Part shown: in pieces, positions 57,711 to 64,000 of the stretch
Position numbering within the stretch: the first letter of the stretch is position 1
How the letters are laid out: each line of letters opens with the position of its first letter
NCBI GenBank assembly: GCA_026214975.1
Contig: JAOBSW010000948.1
Coordinates: 1 to 64,000 of the forward strand
DNA: 64,000 nt
Source of the DNA: Gentiana macrophylla
Lineage: Eukaryota > Streptophyta > Magnoliopsida > Gentianales > Gentianaceae
Direction of reading: 5' to 3'
Position numbers and translations under genes: made by a program
The notes under the pieces: generated by a model
Told to the model about the DNA's origin: nothing
Seen by the model: the letters and a program-made list of their open reading frames with translations, nothing else
The model's database searches: none

Positions 57711-57886
57711 CACTACGAGAAAAACATTATTTTGCCACACAAATTTATTTTTTTGTTTCCTCGAAAAAAATTCTGTTACATACTTGTTTTTAATCACAGT
57801 AGCATGACAAATGAGTCTAGCTAAGTATATATTAGTCATATTTCTTCAGCAAAAATTATTGTGACAAAAAAATGTTTTTTCTTGTA

Positions 57887-57889
<3 letters not shown>
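57711..57889. mobile_element. CACTA-type MITE, 179 bp
   Basis: Left end CACTACGAGAAAAACAT; right end in reverse complement CACTACAAGAAAAAACAT. The interior has no coding capacity. (TA)n lies on both sides, so it appears to have inserted into a TA microsatellite. The 3-bp flanks (aca, ata) are not identical. Confidence 0.75.

Positions 57890-57963
<74 letters not shown>
57890..57963. repeat. (TA)n microsatellite
   Basis: About 36 uninterrupted TA units, the right-hand half of the tract that holds the CACTA MITE. Confidence 0.95.
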
Positions 57964-57967
<4 letters not shown>

Positions 57968-58785
57968 ATGATGATGTACATATTGTTCTTAACTCCTAAA
58001 ATCATAAATCAAATATTTATTAAGAAATTAATAAATAAAACCATCATATGATCTACTCACACACTTGTGCTTAAAAATTTGAAGCAAGGGGGTGACTTTT
58101 TCTTTTCAAATTTATTGTATTTGTTTTATTCTCAATCTTTCTATAGTTATTGTTATGTTATGCAGTGTGATTTCAATTCTTCTACTATTTACTAAATACG
58201 TTTGTATTTATCACGAAATTTATGTTGTCCCTATCTGAAGAAAACCGAGAAAGTGTTGACTTGTTGACGATGAGTTTGAGGTTCATCATGAGTAGCTTTT
58301 GAAGTTGCAGCTGAAGTTGATTGTTGCTAATGTTGTTATCCATCTTTTAAGCACTCGTTCAAGATTTTTAGTTAAAAGTTGTACTTTCTCAAACATTGTA
58401 ATGCCAATTTTGGTTTAGACCTGGAATAAATTTATAGTTGCAACATTTTATGCTTTTTTTTTTCGATCTTTTCAACTGTGACTTCGGTTCCCGAGTATTT
58501 TGCATTCTGCTAAGTGCTAATTAATGTAGTCGGCTGACATGTAAAATTAGATGTAATTCAATTTTATACGTGCCGAACGTTATTTTTCAGATAAAAACTT
58601 AATATCTAAAAGAATGATAGTGAAAACTTTATCTTGCAAACTCTAACAATATTATACCAAATGTCATATTTTTACTCTCTCCATCACACTACTAAGGTGC
58701 TTTATAGAGAAAGACTTGCTTTTCGATAGTTTCCATAAATAAATATCTTTAGAACCGATAGAAACTGTTAGAAGTTTGTCGCATA
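57964..58785. other. AT-rich spacer
   Basis: No gene, repeat pair or TIR recognised. Confidence 0.4.
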
Positions 58786-59478
58786 CTACCTTCATCCCAA
58801 AATATAAATAATCCACGGTTTAGGGGTTCGCAATTTTGTTTGGATATCTGGAATGAATAATAAATTTAGTATAGATTGGGTGACTAGGCAGCCTAGAAGA
58901 CGTGTGAGGAGTTTTCATTTAGGTCCTCGGAACACAGCTCATAATCAGGTGGTACAACATTTTGGATGATGTGTGAGGAGTTTTGATTTAGGCCCTCAGA
59001 ACGCAGCTCATGATCAGGTGGTACAACATATTGGAGTTTAAGACCGATAATGGTGTTTGGCTTTTAGGGAGTTAGAATTATGTTTGTCTTGTGATCGGAA
59101 GTTTATTGTTTAAAGGCATCTGTTCCTGTAGCATTGGGGATTTGAGTGCTTTGTTGGGGTTGTGTGTGCTTGACCAGTGTTGTAATTTTCAAATGGCTCT
59201 CTGCTTTTTTTTTAATAATAAATCTTATCATTGCTGTTCAAAAAAAAAAAAAAAAAATCCTATACATTTAGATTCTTCTTACTATACAAATCATTCTATA
59301 TTACCAATACAACATTTATTACTATATTCTTTATCTAACCTGAAATTTATTATCAATCCAACCACTTTTCATTACTTAACAACTATTGCATTAATGATAG
59401 TCAAGGGATATTTTAGACATTAACCTTCACATTTATAATATTCAACATAGGATAACTTATAGTTTGGAACGAATGTAA
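58786..59478. mobile_element. Stowaway-like (Tc1/Mariner) MITE split by a retroposon
   Basis: Left end TACCTTCATCCCAAAATATA and right end in reverse complement TACATTCGTTCCAAACTATA, followed by AATAATCC and AGTTATCC. This resembles the Stowaway CTCCCTCCGTCCC-type terminus, with TA at both borders. The right half contains AACTATTGCATTAATGATAG, typical of Stowaway interiors. The middle is occupied by the poly(A)-ended sequence below. Confidence 0.55.
58880..59256 (+). mobile_element. 3' end of a LINE-type or other poly(A) retroposon
   Basis: Ends in ataaatcttatcattgctg followed by a 17-A tail, the form of plant LINE 3' ends. Upstream are two tandem copies of a 68-bp unit (58898-58966 and 58967-59035). 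No reverse transcriptase is present, so it is 5'-truncated or non-autonomous. Confidence 0.5.
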
Positions 59479-59542
59479 TAAAATTTTATAAAATATATAT
59501 ATATAGAAGCACTATTTTAGTAAATCATAAATGAATAAAGAA

Positions 59543-60184
59543 GGGAATATCTTTTCACACAAATTTTTATCTTACCACACAGATTTTTTTTTCCAATTTC
59601 GCCCTTATTTTTTTTTTTATTTTACGCGCGTTCATTCTGACCAAAGTTTGGTCAGAATATGACACATTATCCATACTGAAATATGGTCAGAATATACGTG
59701 TTGAGAGTCCACACTGGTTGATTCTGACCATATTTTAGGTAGAATGTTTGAAGTTTTCCAAACTCATACATAGTCAGAGCATCATTCTGACCAATATTGA
59801 ATCCGGAATACTCTACACATTCAGACTAGAATTGGGTCAGGATAACAACAACAATAATATAAGAGCACCACTATTGATTCTGAATTTGACTTTGATGAAT
59901 ATTAAAAGTTTTTTGTACTCAATTTTAGTCAGAATGTCTTTCTGACCGGTATTGAGTATGGAAAACATTCAAAATTCTGACTAGAATAAAATCGGTATAA
60001 TGATCGTATTCTGACTCAAATTGGGTCAGAATGGCTGCTGTGTGAATTGACCATAAATTGGCCAGAATAGTATATATTTTCCGGACTCATTTACGGTCAG
60101 AATGGCAGGCGTGTGGAATATCCAAAGCGTTCCCACTCGACTCTTAGTAAGTGTAAAACAACATTTGTGTGAAAAGATAGTCCC
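59543..60184. mobile_element. 642-bp MITE with 8-bp TSD and a TTCTGACC inverted-motif array
   Basis: Terminal inverted repeats GGGAATATCTTTTCACACAA and GGGACTATCTTTTCACACAA. The 8-bp duplication ataaagaa at 59535-59542 and 60185-60192 is perfect. Eight bases fit the hAT superfamily; the TIR sequence itself is not a standard hAT end. Between about 59634 and 60103 the motif ATTCTGACC or its complement GGTCAGAAT, with variants, occurs about 14 times in both orientations. No ORF of note. Confidence 0.8.
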
Positions 60185-60192
60185 ATAAAGAA

Positions 60193-62337
60193 TAGTAGTA
60201 CAAAAATAAAAGTGAAATGCAACCGAGGTAAGTGAACACACCGTCTTTAACATGAATTGGTCCGATATTATGCCCAAGGAATAGTGCAAATGTCTCTCAA
60301 AATACACCGGTTTTCTTCTCCGTGTAGTTGCACTTCAAACGCCAAATACGAAAAACTTTTCGGTGTCTAATATTCTCTTCAATGTCCCTGTATGTAAATG
60401 TAATGTATGAGAATGAATTGCTAGATTTTGCTATATCAAAACTAGAGACAAATGCCTCTATTTATAAGGACAAAATATATGTTCAAAGTTGAGCAAAAAA
60501 CCTCAACGCATTTGAGAGGATTAATGTTAAGCGGCCTGATCAATAAATTAATCAAGCCATTTCAACTAAACTTGCACATTTTTTCATTTATCAAAACAAA
60601 TAAAAAATATATATAAACACTCACAACAATAAAACGATTGAAAGTAATAATTATATAGACTTTAGAAAGTAAACCTATCATTTTTTTAATTGAAAACCTT
60701 TAGGCAAACCTTGTTTGGTATTTTTCTTGTGACTGAATAATGAAAAAAATCTCAAGTAAAGTAAACCTAGAACAAATGAACAATCACATACCAAGCTTAA
60801 TCTCCAGATCGACATTTTTAGATGGTTTTATATTTACCTTTCATAAATACATCCCCTCTAAGTGTGAATCAAACTAAAACAGCGAGCATACGTCAACATA
60901 GATTAAGACGCAAAAGCATGGAAAAGACGCAGCAAAGTCAATAAGGAGATCCACATCATGACGTGTCAGTGAAACCTATCATAATGTAGTAACAAAACCT
61001 ATCTTTAAATAAACATCACTAGATGTCTGATTATCACGTCATGAAATTTGTTTTGTCAGGGCTTCACAAAAAAGACACGTTATGCTATGCTATGAATAGA
61101 TAAACAACTTTAGGGATCTTATTTCTCATCCTTCTCGAAATAAGCCGATAAACTTATAAATGAAAGATTACACTTCAAATATGGATCAAATTAAACACCA
61201 AACAAATTTGAAAAAGACTTGACTCCAAAGTACCCAAACCTAGCACTAGTAAACAAAGATATATATAGTGTATCTATACATCACTATAGTTACTAAAACG
61301 TGATGAATTAACACCCTCAATACGCCAATACTACATAAACAAACACCTACAAATAAGAAATTAAACAGCCAATTAACCACGAGACAAACAAAAGCCTAAC
61401 TCCAATTTGTTGTACCAACTGATCATTAGCAGTGTTATGACTGCTTGAATCAAAACTCCTCACACACCATTTAGGTTAGCCTAACTTTTGAGGTTCAAAG
61501 ATGTTTGATATCCAAATTCACACAATCCAACTTAACTATGTGATTATAAGAGAAAACTTGAAAATATAGGTGCAAAGTTAAGAGTGCCTTGAAGGTATAG
61601 TCCTTGTGAACTTTCGAATTGATTCGTATGACAGTCAATTCTCAACACTGTAATCGACTTGTGTGAAAGTCAATTCGCAAACTATATAATCGAATTTCAC
61701 ACGGTCGAGTGTGACAACTGAAGTTTCATCCACCTGAAAGTCATTTCTCACTTTAGAATCTGACTTTTACAAGTCGATTATGACAATTGACTGACGAAAG
61801 ATTGATTCAAAAGGTGATAATTGTGACCGTGAAAAAGTCCATCGTTGTCGTGGTGTCACAAAGGTGAGCCTAATGTGATGTCTTAATCAAAGACCATAGT
61901 TACTAATCAATAAAATATGCTCTGTTTTAGAAATATTGAAACTGTATATCTTTCGTAGCAAAATCATTACAAAAAAAGCTACTAATAACTGATGAGGTTG
62001 ATGGAAAATTAACTGAGGATTTCCATAAGCCCTAAATAAAAAGATTAGTACTTTTATGGCCCTGAATCAAATACATATAACTTTTGGTTTAGCCCTAAGG
62101 GGTATATTTTTTTGACCTTGCAAACCCTAAACGGCAAAGAAAAAAAAAACCCCCAAAATACTGAAATTGCTATAAATAAATAAAAAAAAAAACCCAGGAG
62201 CGTGTACAATTTAAATATACAACCAAATATGTTAATCCACAAGGATCAGAAAATTAATACGAAATATATCTCACAATACAAACTTCGAAATTCAGGTCAT
62301 TTAATGATACGTCGAATTAATTAAAATCAATTCAGTT
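60193..62337. other. AT-rich spacer
   Basis: No gene seen. 61600-61800 repeats words like gtcaattc and aatcgactt in both orientations and might be a degraded MITE, but no ends or target duplication could be set. Confidence 0.4.
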
Positions 62338-62760
62338 CATTAAATTTCTCCATTTGCAAGTTCTGGCACTGCAGAAGAAAATGGAATAAAAATCTCAGCA
62401 AAACCTAGCTTAAAATTACCACACAAAAAAAAAAAAAAAAGAAAAGCCAAAATGTCAAATTGAATCAGAATAAGGTAGAAAAAATAATTCCTTACCTTGA
62501 CAATATTCAGATCCTCCTCACAACACAAAAGACTCAGACTTCATATGCATTTACGATTTTTTTTTTGCTGGTCTTTTGAATGGCATAAGAAGAAACAATT
62601 ATGTGAATTGAACAAGATGGCAGAAAATTGAAAGAAAAGGGCGAAATTAAAGAAAAGGGATACTTTGGAAGAGATCTATTTTAACCCTAGAAGAAAGAGA
62701 CTACTCGTTCACTTAATGTGGCAATTGAAAGGTATGCCCTAATCTTATTTATAGCCCTAA
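62338..62760 (-). other. Possible promoter and 5' exons of a minus-strand gene
   Basis: A TATA-like CTATAAATAAG at about 62743-62753 on the minus strand is followed by a CT-rich leader and a small exon ending LNIVK with a GTAAGG donor (about 62492). After an intron there is a cttctgcag acceptor and a short frame to a stop. An ATG near 62584 starts MPFKRPAKKK, but the frame closes at a homopolymer. No protein family is recognised. It may be a non-coding or decayed transcript unit. Confidence 0.25.
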
Positions 62761-62826
62761 CTTTGTGTAGGGCTTCACAAACACCAGAAAGAAAACAATA
62801 AAAAGTAAATTAAAGTGTATAAAAAA

Positions 62827-62827
<1 letters not shown>

Positions 62828-62873
<46 letters not shown>
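62828..62873. repeat. (TA)n microsatellite, copy 1 of the 1.04-kb unit
   Basis: Followed by a 75-bp block with aagaaaagtttgtatcaaca that recurs after the second TA tract at 63915. Confidence 0.9.
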
Positions 62874-62875
<2 letters not shown>

Positions 62876-63113
62876 TGAGGCAAAGAAATGGCCTGTTTTA
62901 TTTTTCCCCGAAGAAAAGTTTGTATCAACAAGGATACAATCATCAAATAATATATACTCGCGAAACTCCACCGAAAACAAATCTATCACCTTTTATCTTT
63001 TTATTTTTCTTTCTCCCGTCATGTCACCAACCCATCCTTTGGGTAGAATTTCTTTTCTGTGATATTGTTGTGAAGAGTTTCGGGGTATATAGCATTATTG
63101 AGTTTGTATTTAG

Positions 63114-63866
63114 TGATCGCGTGTAAGTCGCTTAATACTAGCAAGAGGACTATGTCAATCGTAGTATAGCAAGGGCGAGTCAAATTCGATCACACAGAGA
63201 CTATTATTTAATTATGTTAAACACCACCACAATTTATATGTCAACCGAATAGGGGTGGTCATTGACCAACATAAATAAACAGTAAATAAAAGAGATGCAA
63301 ATAAACCAATAGTCAATCATATATTGAAAAAGCATTAACCAACTAATCTTCCATTAATCCTTATCTGATACAGATTTGTAATTAATCTACGGGTGGAGTC
63401 TTCTTACCCTATCTACTTCCATTGAAAGGACAGCAAACAATCTATGTGCAGTTAACCTCCTTACTTGGTTGTATTAACCTACACGCAATAAGCTCTAGAG
63501 ATTGCCGGCTCAAGACTGAGAACCTCCCTAAGTAGCTATCGACAATGACTAACACGTTCCTAGAGATCGATCCAGACTATGTCCTAACTAACACTTCACC
63601 TTGCAAGTCCTTCATGTTAATTTACGATGACATGTAATTAGGTATCAGGCTAAGAACATGTGAATTAGATCTGTCGATCAACGTAGCTGACGCCCAACCA
63701 CATAATTAGGATTTACTTGGTGTCTCGATTAGTCGATAAAGTCTTTCGTCTCGAGAGAACACAACCTATAATTCTGCGCATAATATGAACAAATCGAATA
63801 ACAAAGATTAAGGTTCGTTTAATCAATTCATAGTTGATTAGAGGCAAGCATAATCTAGATCAACCA

Positions 63867-63868
<2 letters not shown>
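63114..63868 (-). repeat. Partial LTR of the Athila-like family
   Basis: Starts tgatcgcgtgtaagtcgctt and aligns with 16964-17760 through shared words: tcgtagtata, gcgagtcaa, gatcgatc, gtcgatcaacgtagctg and acgttc near the middle. No tRNA-Asp primer site adjoins it and it stops at the TA tract, so it is truncated or part of a rearranged repeat. Confidence 0.75.
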
Positions 63869-63917
<49 letters not shown>

Positions 63918-64000
63918 GAGGAAAAAAATGGTCGGTTTTATTTTTCCCGAAGAAAAGTTTGTATCAACAAGGATACAATCATCGAATAATACTCAAAACT
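63869..64000. repeat. (TA)n microsatellite and start of a second 1.04-kb unit
   Basis: The TA tract at 63869-63914 is followed by a block matching 62874-62960 to the end of the window with a few differences. The unit 62828-63868 therefore begins again here. Confidence 0.75.

Noticed and set aside
57585..57839. ORFs across the TA/TG repeat
   Set aside because: Both strands read Tyr-Ile or Thr-His repeats produced by the microsatellite.
61600..61810. Short-repeat region with gtcaattc words as a MITE
   Set aside because: No terminal inverted repeat or target duplication could be defined.
62749..63126. ORFs across the TA tract near 62850
   Set aside because: Coding potential comes from the TA repeat only.
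1..64000. tRNA, rRNA and CRISPR arrays
   Set aside because: tRNA-like words occur only as short retrotransposon primer sites; no cloverleaf, rRNA block or regularly spaced repeats were seen.

Overview
The window is nuclear DNA from a flowering plant, most likely a eudicot. The evidence is plant-type LTR retrotransposons primed by tRNA-Met and tRNA-Asp, AT-rich intergenic DNA, GT-AG introns, a plant-type GT17 glycosyltransferase relic, and plant MULE, CACTA and Stowaway elements. The species cannot be named from sequence alone. Most of the window is transposable elements, many of them nested. One host gene looks intact: a six-exon short-chain dehydrogenase/reductase on the minus strand at 37995-42332.

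Layout. (1) 1-18337: a minus-strand Ty3/gypsy (Athila-like) derivative with its 5' LTR at 16964-18337, a tRNA-Asp primer site, a gag start, an aspartic protease and a Transposase_32-type ORF. A long non-coding, LARD-like element at 3206-16248 splits its protease region. That element has the form LTR-internal-LTR-internal-partial LTR. (2) 18338-20392: the gag start, primer site and 5' LTR of a second gypsy element. (3) 20771-32059: a three-layer nest. A non-autonomous MULE (9-bp target duplication) contains a solo gypsy LTR (duplication CATGG), which contains a complete but pol-less gypsy element (duplication ATTTT). (4) 32460-33600: a GT17 glycosyltransferase pseudogene, followed by an orphan plus-strand exon. 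(5) 34248-37777: a young LTR element (LTRs differ at 3 of 236 positions) carrying an intact 472-codon ORF of unknown function. It lies 217 bp downstream of the SDR stop codon. (6) 37995-42332: the SDR gene. (7) 43968-50589: a decayed Copia element with mosaic LTRs, containing a solo gypsy LTR (duplication TTGAG). (8) 50650-56105: two DUF1985/Ulp1-type transposon gene relics in opposite orientation. The minus-strand copy keeps the His and Asp motifs but has Arg in place of the catalytic Cys. (9) 57602-60184: microsatellites, a CACTA MITE, a Stowaway-like MITE split by a poly(A) retroposon, and a MITE with an 8-bp target duplication packed with inverted TTCTGACC motifs. (10) 62828-64000: a second LTR of the Athila-like family inside a segment that begins to repeat at about 1.04 kb.

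The genes do not form a shared pathway. What links them is insertion history, read from target duplications, PBS/PPT placement and coding remnants. Long repeated copies are identical over tens of bases and then differ in tight 2-6 base clusters, often near CG, CTG or CAG. Some frameshifts in this window may therefore be consensus errors and not true decay.
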